Shown here piece after piece: positions 33,429-45,084 of a stretch of 60,000 bases of DNA. Both the position numbers and the translations under genes were made by a program. The notes under the pieces are model-generated. The model saw nothing but the letters and a program-made list of their open reading frames with translations. It did not search any database and was not told the origin of the DNA. Every line of letters starts with the position of its first letter. Position 1 is the stretch's first letter. Source of the stretch: Gnetum montanum (Eukaryota; Streptophyta; Gnetopsida; Gnetales; Gnetaceae); NCBI GenBank assembly GCA_015680685.1, contig MNCI01010443.1, positions 475,483-535,482 on the forward strand, read 5' to 3'.

Positions 33429-35922
33429 CTACTGTGAGCTTTGGTTAGCCGCTCGTGGTGCTAGTGCACTATGCTGAGGCACATGGATCACGAATGGCTG
33501 TCGAGGTGGCCTAGGATCACTGTCATTACTGAGAGCATTGATGATGTAACTGGCATTGTTGGCGTTGAGGGGATCCATGTAGACAGACATAGATTGGTTT
33601 TCAAGGTGTACTAGGTTGCTTTCGTCCAGCACCACTTTTCCCTAGTCGATTAACCTTTGGATGTCATCCTGCAATGCCAGACAATAATCCATGCTATGAC
33701 CACACTATTGGTGGTAGTCATAGAACTTGTCTAGCCTGAAACCCCTAGGAACTGGAGGCTCATTAGGTAGGGCCAAAGAGGGATTCCTAAGGAGCTCACA
33801 GTAGCGTTGATGTCTCGCATTTTCTTCTTTCGACATCTGCTTATGTTGGATGTATCTTGCTACCATAAGTTGCTTCAAAAGCTTTTAAAGATTTAAAGGT
33901 AGTGGGGTGTACTTCGAGCGGTCTTTGCGCTCAAAGTTGGATTTGGTTTTTACAGATGTCTCGGGTGTAGGCGCAACAAGTTGTGGCACGTGGCCCTGTT
34001 TAGGCATGTGATTAGTCGCAAGTATGACCAGCTTCTTGTTGTTCTTGCTACCATTGCTGCTAGGTTTGGGCTTGGCCTCGGTTGCCACAGTGGCCACTAT
34101 GGTTGTTGGGGCCTTATCCTTGTCCTTCTTTGCGAAGGTGCTTTTGTAAGCGACGTAGGCCAGGTTTTTGCTTACCTCAGCCACATCTTGTATGCTCTTA
34201 GTTTGAGCGAAAGCCTGACTAAGAGAGTGAGGAGCGAGGTAGTATAGTTTAGACTTGATGAAGTCATTCACTGCACCCTTAAAGATAGCCAGCAGGTGGG
34301 CCTCTGCGATGGGTTCACGGATTTTGTTAAGGGTTACGCTCAAACGTTGAATGAACATTTGGATCGGCTGTAGGATGTCTTGCTTTACGCTCATCAGCTG
34401 GTCCAACATGGTTTCTAGCTTCAAGTTGTACTTAAAGTGCATCACAAATTGGATCAGTAGCTCTTCCAAAGTTGATATGGATGAGCATGGCAACACATGA
34501 TACCAGTCTAAAGCTTTTCCAGCTAGGGACATGGCGAAGACACGAATGATCGTGTGTGGCCATTGTTGTAATAGCAAAGACTTAGACATGAAGGTGATAA
34601 GATGTGCATGGGATCTCTCTCCCCATCGTACTTCGTGAAGTGCAAGAGAGACATACCTGGGGTAACGGCAAAGAAGGGATTGAAGGGTTGATAGGGTCGT
34701 CCTGGTAGAAGTCCATGACTTGTGCCATGTTAGACCCAGCAGCTTTGAGGAAGTTTATTTTCTCAGTGAGGGTCTAGATGAGCTAAAATGCTTGGTCCAG
34801 ACCCGGCAGGATTGTGGATGGTGGGGGAGCTGCGGGGGCAGCTCTTGCCTGTGGTATGGCTGGGGTGACGACTTGGCCCATTGGTGATACCATTGGGATG
34901 ACCCCATCGTGTGGTGTTTCCTATGTTGTCCACCACTCGGCAGGTGGTGTTGTTAAGGCGACGACCATGGGTGGGGCTGCTAGGTACACTACTTATGTCA
35001 CCGGTAGCGTAGACTATAGCCCCGTGTTAGGCTATGCTGACTACAAGGCTTGGTGTATTTGAGGGTGCGCGTAGTGTGACAGTTGTGATGATTGCGGGGT
35101 AGGCAAAGAAGAAAATGGGGCCCACCATGTGGACGGGCCGGGGCTTGCTATAGTGGGTGGAACAAACATGAATGTAGGCATAGAAACAGAAGTGTGTATA
35201 CTTGTGGAATAGGCATGGTATGAACATGTGGCAGGGTAGCCACGATTGGTGTACGATGTGCTACAGGAATAGATTGTTGAACAGCCGAAAAAGGGATAGT
35301 AGCTGCAGGCAAAATAGGGTGTTGGAACCCCGCAGGATTGGCATGGATACCCATAGCAGTCGTAATCGTAGGTTGCGGAAGCATAGGTGTAATTACAAAG
35401 GGAATGGTAAAAGATGATGGCTTGGCCTAGAAGGACTAGGTAGGAGGGACAGGAGGAGTGCCGGTTGGACCTCCCTCGTCTGATTGGGAATCAAGTTCTT
35501 CTTGCCCATCCAGGAAAGTATCATCTTGGTTGGACGCTGTGTCCTATTGCTCCTTGAGCCTAGCCAACTAGATTAGTTGGTCTAGAAGCCTTTGGTATGT
35601 GTGTGTTAAAGGTAAAGAAACGCTGGGAGTAGGAACGAACTCCTTCCCATTGCAATAAATGAACTCGAAGCTACGTTTGTCTTTGAGTTCATGTACGTCG
35701 AAGGGCAGATTGGCCTGCACCTTTGCATAGAGGAAACTGTAACACATGTTTCTGGGCCAATCTCTCAGGTCCTTGGTTTTGGATTCTAAGAGATTGGCGT
35801 GTTTCTAGAATTGGATTTAGCGGTTGTTCGGCACCAATAGTGCCTTGAACCGTGATGGGATCTTCAACGTTGAAGGGAACTTCCACGTTGAAGGCATTGG
35901 GAGCAGTAGTAGAAAAAGCCAT
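33429..35922 (-). pseudogene. Gag of element L
   Basis: Starts near 35922 (MAFSTTAPNAFNVEVPF). It has a Pro/Thr-rich region (35148-35384), the capsid-like core VFAMSLAGKALDWY...SISTLEELLIQF at 33885-34589, a basic Lys/Asn-rich stretch, then a C-x-x-x-H-x...D-Y-C knuckle-like region upstream of 33635. One frame is kept from 35384 to the protease end at 32325; a shift separates the first 80 codons. Confidence 0.85.
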
Positions 35923-36019
35923 TGCTAAGCAAGTAGTTATGCAAAAAAGAGAAAAAGTTATGAAAAAGGGTGCAAACAAACAAGGAAACTGGAAAACAAC
36001 AAATAAGAAGAAAGAAAGA

Positions 36020-36590
36020 AAAAGAAGGCTTTACATCTTGTCGGATTCCATAGGAACCGTCGAGGTGACCGACCTGCACCACACGAGGCGTAAATAATCA
36101 CAAATGAGTGTCATGTTTACGCTAGTGTGTGATAGGGTGTAGAACACGTGCAAGACTATTGTAAGATGAGTTTAGTTAACTGGCAACCAAGAAGCCTTTA
36201 TGTCTTGTAGGGTTTCAAAGGAACCGTCGAAGTGACCAACCTGTATTATGCGAGCTAGGGTATAGAATGCATGCAAGACCATCATAGGATGGGCAAGCCA
36301 ACTAGCAATCAAAGGCTTTATGTCTTGTAGGATCCTGGAGGGATCGTCGAAGCGACCACTCTGTACCATGCGAGATGGGGTATAGAACGCATGCAAGACT
36401 ACCGTAAAACGAGTTAGTTAGCTGGTGATCGGAGGCCTTGTGTCTTGTAGGGCTCTCGAGGAACTGTCGAGGTGATCAATCTGCACTGCACAAAGTGCAA
36501 GCAACCGCGAAAGGGTGTCACATTTATGCTTATGCATATCAGGGTGTAGAAGGCTCACAGAACTACCGTGACATGCAAAAAAGGCACCAA
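36020..36590 (-). repeat. Leader tandem repeats of element L
   Basis: Four imperfect units about 115-165 bp apart, each containing a ctttatgtcttgtaggg-like block and then ggaaccgtcgaagtgacc (starts near 36028, 36194, 36309 and 36432). They fill the leader between the primer-binding site and gag. Confidence 0.8.
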
Positions 36591-36592
36591 AA

Positions 36593-36611
36593 GGTCCTCC
36601 TTCTAGCGCTA
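36593..36611 (-). other. Primer-binding site of element L (mutated)
   Basis: The minus strand reads TAGCGCTAGAAGGAGGACC, against TGGTGCTAGAAGGAGGGTC in element R and TGGTGCTAGAAGGAGGGCC in T. The LTR begins a few bases to the right at 36618. Confidence 0.65.
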
Positions 36612-36617
36612 GAAAAC

Positions 36618-36742
36618 TGTAGCGACCGAAAACGTTGGCGGTTAGAAAACACCGAGGGGTCGATGGGCACAAAAATTTTGACCTCGTACCCGTAGGAGGG
36701 CTGTGTTGGGTGTGTGCGGATACAGGGTACCCTAAATGGTCT
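36618..36742 (-). repeat. First part of the split 5' LTR of element L
   Basis: 125 bp that match, in reverse complement, the end of the LTR of T near 55290-55400 (gaccgaaaacg against cgacgttttc, and ggtaccctaaa in both). The match resumes at 53280, on the far side of element R. Confidence 0.7.
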
Positions 36743-38474
36743 TGTACCATTCGAAATCATCAGTTTGAGGCTAGAATGAAATAAACACTAGATGATCCTC
36801 GGAAGAAATACAGAAGACTCTACCTTCTCTTGAGGGCAAGTTGGAATGGACGAAGGCATAGTGCCTTGAATGGTCCGCACGCGGATCAAACGAGGACTTC
36901 CCCAATGCACGCACTTTGAAATGCGTTGGGTTATACGTAAACACGTAAATGTAAACCATAATGTAAACAGGCATAATAATGTAAACAAGAATGTAAATGT
37001 AAACTGAAAAACAAATAAAAATGCAATACATCTGGGCAAAATGTAAACTGTTTTATATTAAAAAATGATTACAAAGTGCACCGGTTAGAACGCAGTTGTG
37101 GATTGATCACAAGGCAGCTGTTTAGCCCTGATGGGTGATGATGGGTGTTGGAAGATGTAGGTTTTGGATTGCATAGAAATGCAGCTTCCAAGTCTGATGC
37201 CCAGTGTACAGAGGTTGATGACTAGATTTGTTAAGTGTCTTCAATTCCAGTTTTTTGTGTGCATTTGTAAAAAATTGCCAACCCCAATCTAGTGGAAAAT
37301 TGAGGTTTTTATAAGATCTTGGGCGTTAGATTCAGATCTGGAAGAAGATGAGTGGCTGTGAGGTGAGAAAAATTTGGATTAGAAGACAAGTGGTGCATTG
37401 ACCAAGTGTAGGATATGTTACAACTATATAGTGTGCAGCGTATGAGATTGGGCGTCAACCTCAGCGTACAGGCTCAACGTACACCAAAATGTACCCAGCG
37501 TACACACATGTAGATGCATCATTTCGAGGTCAAAACTTGATTTTCAAGTGCCCATGATGATACCCAATAGTTTCCCTACCTCTGAGAGTTGATTTTAGGT
37601 GAAAATCTTGCTCTTTGGTGCCTATTTTGGGCCATTTTTGGTGGTGTATGCTGGGCTATACGCTGGGTGTGCAGAGTATGTATGCTCAGCGTACACAGAT
37701 GTAAATGCATCATTTTGAGGTTGAAACTTGATTTTCAGGTGCCCATGATGATGCAAAATAGTTTCCCTACCTTTGAGAGTCAATTTTAGGTGAAAATCTT
37801 GCTCTTTGGTGCTTGTTTTGGGCTATTTTTGGTGGTGTATGCTGGGTTGTACGCTGGGCATGCAGAGTATGTATGCTCAGCGTACACACATGTAAATGCA
37901 TCATTTCAAGGTCAAAACTTGATTTTCAGGTACCCATGATTATTTACAATAGTTGCCCTACCTCTAAGAGTTTATTTTAGGTGAAAATATTGCTCTTTGG
38001 TGCCTATTTTGTGCAGTTTTTGATGGTGTACGCTGGGCTATACGCTGGGCATGCATGTTGGCGTACAGGAATGAAAACCCATAATTTAGAGTCCAAAACT
38101 TGATTTTTAGGTGCCTGAGAGCTACTGGGGAGCTTGGTGAAGGTCTTGGGGGGCCTAGACACTTGATTTTGACATGTTTTGGCTAATTTTTGGGGTCCAA
38201 AAGTTGCTGCACGTTGAGCTGCACGCTAGGCATGTAGGCCTGTGTGCAAGAAGTATACTTAGTCAAAAATAAGTGTTTTGAGCTTGAAACTTGTAGTTCT
38301 TGTTGCCAGATGTTGATGTAGTCTCCAATGGATCTTAGAGAACCTTTACTTGCTTGATTCGACTCCGTTTGATGCTATTTGTGAAGTTTGCAAGTTTCGG
38401 TCATGCTGGGAAGCATCGTGACTTAGCTTGATTCTTGTCTGAAAGTGTTAGGTCCAAATTTTTGTGGTGTTTCA
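36743..38474 (-). repeat. 3' LTR of element R
   Basis: Starts TGTACC, ends GTTTCA, 1732 bp. It pairs with 51545-53279 throughout. Inside it are three to four tandem units of about 190 bp (37.50-38.10 kb), each with gtacacacatgtaaatgcat, gattttcaggtgccc and a TGTACGCTGGGC-like block. Confidence 0.93.
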
Positions 38475-38492
38475 TTGGTCCCTCTTTGTTGA
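38475..38492 (-). other. Polypurine tract of element R
   Basis: The minus strand reads CAAAGAGGGACCAA directly before the TG of the 3' LTR. Confidence 0.8.
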
Positions 38493-39566
38493 AGCTTGGA
38501 GGAATCAACCTAAGAAGCATTGAGAAAGAAGTATAGAACACCACAAGCGACTTAGTAGCATTGTCCTTTAACACTTGGCCAGATGTCCTTGCATTGTGCT
38601 CAGAAGTACTTGGGATTGGGGAATGAAGTTTTGAGATGATGTCTAGTGGAGATGTTTGCAATTGTGGGATTGGGAATTAATTGAGGGATTGTGCAAGTGT
38701 AGGAGAGGAGTGTTCATCTATGCTAAAGACCCATGTTGGTCCTCGTCGATGGCCAGTATTTGGTAGACTTGGAACCACGACATGAGGTGTGCATCCTTTG
38801 GAGGAACAAGACTCTTGTATCAGGTTTAAGAGAAGTTATTGTCACAAACAAAGCCACGCGATGAGGTGAAACATGATGGTTTGAGACATGAGTGCTTCTT
38901 TCCAAGACAACTGCCTTCTCGCCTGGGGCTTGTATGGGAAGTGCTAAGGGTCTTGTGGTTCATTTTGCTCTTTGCTCTTTGATCTTTTCTTTTCTTTTTT
39001 TTTTGGAAAGAGCTTTCTTTCAATTTTGCACTCATGCTCATGTGTTGTGTTGTGTTTTGCAACTTCTTAAGAGTGTCGCAGCGTGCAACAGTGTGCTCAA
39101 AGTTTTAGGGCGTACTGGGTGTATCTGGGAACTGTAACTGGGTAGGAAAGGGAATGAAAATGTTGGGGAAATGGAGAATGTATTGGGAACTAGGAATGTA
39201 CTTTTGAATAGATTGATTAACCTGGTTTCTGGGAATGTACTTTTAAACAAATTGATTAACCTGGTTTCGTGCGTTAGAAACAATGTGGCACCTTGTCACC
39301 GTGATGAAGTGTATCCATGTACGAGCACCATTGGGTGTCATCCTGCAAACACAAATCCAAGAAGACAAGAAAACCACAAGTGAATGAATTAGTGATTACT
39401 TTAGACACAAATGTGGCCAATGCAAATGGAGGCACCATGTGAAACTTAAAGCAAACAAAATGAGAAAAAATAGTGTTGTTAGAGCTAGTGTGATGAATGA
39501 TGCGGTAGGCGTTGATGAAGAAATGTCATGAATTATAGCAGTAGATGAATGTGCCAGAGATGATCT
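38493..39566 (-). other. 3' untranslated region of element R
   Basis: About 1.1 kb between array E and the purine tract. It has no coding motif. A short direct repeat (gattgattaacctggtttc, two copies at 39210-39270) lies within. Confidence 0.6.
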
Positions 39567-39912
39567 TACTAGTTTATAGTCTTAGCGGACTATCGTGGGT
39601 TAGTTTTACATCATAACCCGTTGGACATTGCCAGTTTATCATCGTAGTGGAGGATGCCATGCTAGTTTATAGTTGTGGAGGAATATGAAGAGGCAAGCTA
39701 GTTTATAGTCTTAACGGACTCAGATGAATGAGTGTGATAGTTTTGTGTCATGTCGGATAGAGCTCTGTGGTGTCAGTTTACCGTCATGACGCTAGGATGT
39801 TTTGTGGTGCTAGTTTTTTTTAAGTCATAGCCCAAGACATTCTGTGATATCAGTTTACCATCATAATGCCAGGACAAATCTGTGGTATTAGTTTATCATC
39901 ATGATGCTAGGA
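39567..39912. repeat. Hairpin-motif array E, after the integrase of R
   Basis: About ten units. Stems AGTC/GACT (39580 and 39710), CATC/GATG (39637), TGTC/GATA (39747) and variants. It holds the same place as array B in element L. Confidence 0.85.
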
Positions 39913-39949
39913 AAAATGCATACCTGAGTGACTTCAAATGTGTAACAGC

Positions 39950-40988
39950 TTGAGGTACAAATGATTCATTAGATGTGCAAGCTCGTTTTCGTCCAGGTCC
40001 GCTAGTTTGAACACTCCGTTGTCGTATGCTTTGGTGACCAACTAAGGCCCTTCCCAGTTGGCTGAGAATTTGTCCGGGTGTTCATGGACCGCCTTAAGTA
40101 CAAGGTCACCTTCTTTGATTGGGCGCTTGTGAATGTCATGCTGATGATGCCATCATTGTTGCTTTTGGTACCACTCGATATGATCTAATGCACGCGTGCG
40201 TTCCTCCTCCACTAAATCCAGGTCAACAATGCGCGAGTCATTGTTTAGACCTTCATCGAGGAGTCCGGAGAGTGTGATCCTCAAGGATGGTACATGCAAC
40301 TCCAAAGGTAAAATAGCTTCTGAACCATAAAAAAGACTATATGGTGTTTTACTTGTGGATGTCCTATGTATCGTTCTATATGTCCATAGTGCATAAACTA
40401 GCTGCTCGTGCCATCTTCGTTTGCTCTGATGAAGCATTTTCTTGAGCACCATGATGACAGTTTTATTTGTGGCTTCTGCTTGTCCGTTGCTTTGAGGATA
40501 ATATGGAGACGAGAACAAATGTTTAATGCCTAGGCTATTGCAAAAGGTTTTTGTTTCAACACTGCTAAATTGTGGCCCGTTGTCAGTAATGATGGTCATT
40601 GAGATGCCAAAACGAGTCACAATGTTTTCAAGGATAAAGTTACATACCTGTTTCGATGTGGTCTTCCTAAGAGGAATAGCTTCTACCCATTTCGTGAAGT
40701 ATTCAGTCGCAGTTATGATAAAGCTATGTCTTGCTGAAGATGGGGAAGTTATTGGTCCAATGATGTCTAACCCCACTTCTGGAAAGGCCATGTGATTTGG
40801 GCCATGTGCAACTCATTGAGTGGAACATGTATAAGGTTACCATGCTTTTGACACGTATCGCACGTTTTGACCTTGGAGAAACAGTCATACTCTATGTGTG
40901 GCCAATAGTACCCTAAACACCTTATTTTGGTTGCCATTGCCTTAGGCGTTATGTGCCCTCCACAAAGCCCCTCATGAACTTGCTCCAC
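39950..40988 (-). pseudogene. Integrase of element R
   Basis: Zinc-binding region EGLCGGHITPKAMATKIRCL...CDTCQKHGN at 40767-40988. The core at 40153-40791 has the Asp in GLDIIGPI, the Asp in TDNGPQFSS, and the Glu in NGQAEATNK, i.e. a full DDE set. It is followed by KTPYSLFYGSEAILPLELHVPS. A frameshift separates zinc region and core. The C-terminal GDLVLKAV..FSANWEGP module continues past a stop to about 39950. Confidence 0.92.
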
Positions 40989-40994
40989 GATGGT

Positions 40995-41867
40995 CTAGCC
41001 ATCGGTGCTACGAATGCATACTAGCAAAATGCCTTCATAGGATCTACGACACAACGTATCTCCTACTAGTGTATATTGCCGAGAGCGTTTTTGCACCACG
41101 TCCTTCTGTGCATTCGTTATATGTTGAGGTGGTTCACCATGTGGAAGGTACTCCTTTATGTCATCGTACCATTCTACAACGTGTGTCGTGCTAACGGATG
41201 CTATGGGAAGTTCATCAGGAGCGTTAGTTATGGGCTTGTCACAGCTCGTGATGGAACTAGGCAATGCATGAAACATGTTTGGTGAGATGTTTAGAGCTAA
41301 CGTGGCTAGTGCATTTGCAATGGTATTATCGATTTGAGAAACATGTTGCACCTCTTTGTTTGTAAATTATTTTAGCAAGTGTTTTGTCAGGTCACAGTAT
41401 GGTTGTAAGTGTGGAGCTTTACATGCGTATACTTCCGTGACCTGGTTAATGACCAATTGTGAATCACCTCGAATTGCAAGCCGTGTGATTCCTGAAGCTA
41501 GTGCTGCAATGAGACCTCTAAGGAGACCTTCGTACTCTACCATGTTGTTAGTACTAGGAAAGTTTAAACGATAGGCAAAGGGTCGGATCTCCCCAGAGGG
41601 ATATGTGATAATCATCGCAGCACTTCCTCCTCGAGAGGTGGATGCTCCATCAAAGTTTAGGATTGCGTTGTAGTCATTAGGCACTATGTCTATTGTGCTT
41701 ACATTTTTGTCTGGAAACATTGGATTAATCGTTGCTTGATCCTGTGTTGGTGATGCGATCATCTGATTTACTATGGCTTGACCTTTGATGGATGATTGGG
41801 CGATGTAGTGCAGGTCAAACTCAGCAATCATTTCTTTCCATCGAGCTATCTTGCTTGATTCATACAT
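40995..41867 (-). pseudogene. aRNH (second RNase H) and connection region of R
   Basis: LNFDGASTSRGGSAAMII, NNMVEYEGLLRGLIAA and LAIRGDSQLVINQV give the D...E...D pattern of the additional RNase H found in Tat-lineage elements. The first part of the frame (KIARWKEMIAEFDLHY) is the end of the usual RNase H. The stop at 41367 splits off a linker at 40995-41351 that leads to integrase in the same frame. Confidence 0.88.
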
Positions 41868-41915
41868 GTTGTTTGTGATAGCTTTGAGTACATTGTCCTT
41901 ATAGATTATGTTGAC

Positions 41916-42167
41916 TTAGTTACAGAAGAGATAATGTCGCCACCTCTTTAAAGAGAAGATGAGGGCTAGACATGACCTCTCCACGTCACTGTAACATTGT
42001 TCGTAGGCTACTAATGTGTGGCTCAAGTAATAGACAAGGATTTCAGTTCCATCATCGCGTTTCTGACAAAGCATAGACACGATGGATGAGTCAGATGTTG
42101 CAAGGTAAATGTAGAATGGTCTATTGTTTTGTGGAGGATAAACTGTTGGTAGTTGAGCTAGTGTCAT
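41916..42167 (-). pseudogene. First RNase H of element R
   Basis: FYIYLATSDSSIVSMLCQ, ILVYYLSHTLVAYEQCYSDVERSCLALIFSLKRWRHYL: the standard Ty3/gypsy RNase H (RT_RNaseH) segment, in frame with RT. The first catalytic Asp position reads YLATSD, as in many Tat copies that depend on the second domain. Confidence 0.85.
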
Positions 42168-42275
42168 TTTAATGTTGTCGAAGGCTTCTTGGCACTATGG
42201 AGTCCCTTCAAAATGGACGTTCTTACGCAATAGATGCTGCATAGGGCTTAACTTGTCCATCAGTTTCTCTATGAA

Positions 42276-43427
42276 TTATCTAATGAATTGTAATCTACCT
42301 TGTAGACCACGAAGTTCGGTAAGGTTGCTAGGTGGTTTTAAGTTTGTTATGGCCTTAACCTTATCGGGGTCTACTCGTATCCCTGCTTCCGAGACTATGA
42401 ACCCAAGCATTTTTCCTATTTTGACTCCAAAGACACATTTCTTTGGGTTAAGTCTTAGCTCATATTTTAAACAACGCTTTAGTACCAAGTCAAGATCTTG
42501 TACGTGTTGCTATGATGTTTTTGATTTAACTACGATGTCATCTACATAGTCACTGAGCGAGTTGAAGATATAATCTCTAAAAATAAATGTCATTGCTCTC
42601 TGATATGTAGCATTGGCATTCTTGAGGCCGAATGACATCATCGTGTAGCAAAAAGTACCCCATGGAGTCATAAAGGTCATCCTAAGCTGGTGCTCAGGGT
42701 TAATCCGAATCTGGTTGTATCCTGAAAAGTCATCCATAAAAGATAACAAGGCATGCCCAATGGTTGAGTCAACAAGTTGATCAATGCTAGGTAGGGGAAA
42801 ATCATCTTTTATGATTGCAATGTTGAGGTCTCGGAAGTCAATGCATAAGCGAATGCTTCCGTTCTTCTTTGGGACAATGACCATGTTGGATACCCAGTCA
42901 GCATAGTCAACAACCCGAATGAAACCAGCTTGGTAAAGTTTGGTGATCTCATTGCGAATAGCCAATGCTACCTCAAGCTTGACCTTACGTGCCTTTTGTT
43001 TCACTAGTCTTAACTTCAGATTGAGTATGATGTTGGACTGGACTATTTGAGGGTCTAGCCTAGGCATGTCAGTGTAAGACCAACCAAATGCTTTCATGTT
43101 ATTTTTAAGCACTTGTGTTATGCCATTGGCAAGTTTTGGGCTCAATAATGTATTTAGTTTCAAAATTTTAACTTCGCCATCCGACATAGTAATGGGGACT
43201 TCAACTAAGGGGTCTTTGGTGATGTTATCGGCCTCTAGGTCCAGAGTTTTGGTCATTCCTTCATAGCAATTTAGTGTTTGTTGGGTTGATGCCACAAAAG
43301 TGTCGTGTGTCATTAAGTCTAAATCAATGGACTCCATGTTGATTTCTTGTGTGATCGTTCCGTGTGGTCCATCGATAGACAGTGGTAAGAATAGTTGCTT
43401 GCTATTCATGATGTTTGCTCCTGCCAA
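42276..43427 (-). pseudogene. Reverse transcriptase of element R
   Basis: Frame 42510-43427 has a pre-RT region and then IRLCIDFRDLN, FMDDFSGYNQIRI, MTFMTPWGTFCYTMMSFGLKNA and the catalytic YVDDIVVKS. After a stop at 42510, LNPKKCVFGVKIGKMLGFIVSEAGI continues in the same frame. All the RT core motifs are readable; two or more stops disable the protein. Confidence 0.94.
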
Positions 43428-43440
43428 TAAATAGTGAGCA
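43421..43440 (-). other. Candidate splice acceptor before pol of R
   Basis: The minus strand reads TTTATTGGCAG just before GAGCAAACATCATGAATAGC, where pol homology with L begins. It sits 80-170 bp downstream (in element sense) of array F. Confidence 0.4.
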
Positions 43441-43504
43441 ATGTCAACAAGGTGGTTTTGCTATTTTTGCATGTAAGTAATTTATACGTTTAAAGTGGGC
43501 TAAG

Positions 43505-43598
43505 GCATGCAATGGTAGTTTATTGTCATACCCGGATGCATGGCATTTTAAGGCCATACCGGGACATCTCTAGCAGTTTAAGGCCATACCGGGCCATG
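43505..43598. repeat. Hairpin-motif array F
   Basis: Three units: TGTC/GATG, then GGCC-ATACCG-GGAC and GGCC-ATACCG-GGCC. It lies between spacer and pol of R, matching the place of array C in L. Confidence 0.85.
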
Positions 43599-43789
43599 TT
43601 TATGGTCTTGTTCTAAGTATAATGATTTTCTATGATTTTTGGTTTTGATTTCGCATTTATTCCTTTTACCGTTATGTTTAAATTTAAACAATGTATGAGC
43701 TTGGGCATGTGCTAGTATATCTTTTACTCTAAATTTAAACGATAGGACCGACGTGAGGAGGATGAGCTAAATCATGTGTATTGTTTCAT

Positions 43790-43942
43790 TATATATATAT
43801 ATATAAGCAAAAGTGATCAATGTGAGTAGCCATATATATATATATATCCATCAATATGTTCAGATGTTGATCATGTACTTATTCTCATTAAATTAATAAA
43901 ATTCTCTTTTTGGGGTCCGACACCCATATATATATATATATT
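43790..43942. repeat. Three (TA)n microsatellites
   Basis: TA runs at 43790-43805, 43832-43847 and 43926-43942 within AT-rich spacer. The following 44.0-44.4 kb is T-rich low-complexity DNA with no gene. Confidence 0.9.
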
Positions 43943-44480
43943 ATTTTTAATTTTATTTGTGGTGAAGTAAAGGGGATTTGCGTTCCTAGAATCAGGGGGC
44001 AATGTTGTATATTTTATTTTATTTATTTATTTTTATTTTTTCGTTTGGGTGTCAATAGGGGCCAACGTCAAGTATTGGTAATGGTATGCACATATATTTT
44101 TGTTTTGTGTTTTTAAAAGGGGCAGCGTCCCCAATACCTTATTTTATTTATTTAATTTATGTTTTTGATGTTATTTGTGGTGTTGATGATAGAGGGCGAG
44201 TGCCCTAAAAGATAGGAGATGATGTTTGCCTTTTTTTTATATTTTTATTTTTTTTACTTTTGTTTTATTTTTGTTTTGGCTTGGGTATGGACGTATGTTC
44301 TATGGGGTCAACGTAAAGGGGCAATTTATTAATTTTAATCTTTTTTTTAAGTGTGGGGCGTTTTTTACCCACAAGGGTCAACATGGAGGCCCATATGGAG
44401 TAAAGATAGCATAAAACAAATTATAGGGGGTATGAAAAAGGCAAGTAGTGTGCATAAGAATTACTTTCATCACTGTGGGT

Positions 44481-44820
44481 AGCGTAAACCAAATTTTGAC
44501 TATTCTTCTCAGCGTGAACCCAACAGTAGCAGCGTAAACCATACTGTGCACAAAATAGAGATAGCGTACAGCAACCAAACAGGGCCAGCGTCAACGAAAC
44601 TGAGTTAGCGTGAACAGGGAGAAAATTACAACGTGAACCAATCAAAGAAAATTGCAACGTGAACAAAGCAAAAATTTACAGCGTGAACCAAGCAGAGATT
44701 GTTTGCAGCAGCGTGAATCCAACAGTAGCAGCGTGAACCGAGCCGGGTTAGCGTCAAGCAAGCAGGGTCAACGTCAACCAACAGGGCTAGCGTCAACCAT
44801 ACTATTCCTGCGTCAAACAT
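44481..44820. repeat. AGCGTGAACC interspersed array
   Basis: About sixteen occurrences of AGCGTGAACC or close forms (AGCGTAAACC, AGCGTCAACC, AACGTGAACC) at intervals of about 18-30 bp, with unrelated filler between. It lies in the protease-RT spacer of R. Confidence 0.85.
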
Positions 44821-44834
44821 ACTAATCCATACTC

Positions 44835-44939
44835 AGATCTATAAGCGGTCAGATCTGCAGTGTACGAAGCCAGATCTACAACAGTTCAATTTAGATCTAC
44901 CGTGCGGAAGCCAGATCTCCTCCATAGCATGTAAGATCT
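44835..44939. repeat. AGATCT array in the spacer of R
   Basis: AGATCT at 44835, 44851, 44872, 44893, 44913 and 44934: mostly 21-bp spacing, as in the larger leader array at 51190-51509 of the same element. Confidence 0.9.
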
Positions 44940-44956
44940 GCAATGTTTGGTGAAGG

Positions 44957-45084
44957 ATGGGAAAGGGCAAGCGCAAAAACAAGGGGAAAAAGGAGGCAAC
45001 ACTAACGTTTGTAGCAGAAAGTGAGGAAATGTTCCAGAGTCTTCCTCAACCAAGGATCCCGTCATGGGGTGGATCTATGCGCAG
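44957..45084 (+). pseudogene. Possible first exon of an antisense gene in R
   Basis: MGKGKRKNKGKKEATLTF... 42 codons to a GTATGC donor at 45085. As in L (27059-27169), it is a short basic exon 1 on the plus strand, within the spacer, ending at a donor. Sequence similarity to the L exon is weak. No later exons are seen; a palindromic array takes their place. Confidence 0.35.

Larger units (their letters stand above)
23609..36742 (-). mobile_element. Tat-type gypsy element L, lacking RT, 5' LTR split
   Basis: On the minus strand, from right to left: LTR fragment 36618-36742, primer-binding-like site 36593-36611, leader repeats, gag-protease (about 35.9-32.3 kb), array D, a spacer with an antisense gene, array C, pol (26.1-24.0 kb), array B. 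The aRNH domain plus integrase in this order place it with the Tat/Ogre group. The other part of its 5' LTR lies at 53,280 and beyond, displaced by element R. The 3' LTR was not identified. gag-protease (35384 to 32325) and pol (26005 to 24263) each stay in one frame, broken only by stop codons. Confidence 0.78.

Noticed and set aside
43790-44400. Plus-strand frames rich in Phe/Ile/Tyr (for example 43910-44116, 44226-44414) as membrane proteins
   Set aside because: They are translations of T-rich low-complexity DNA.
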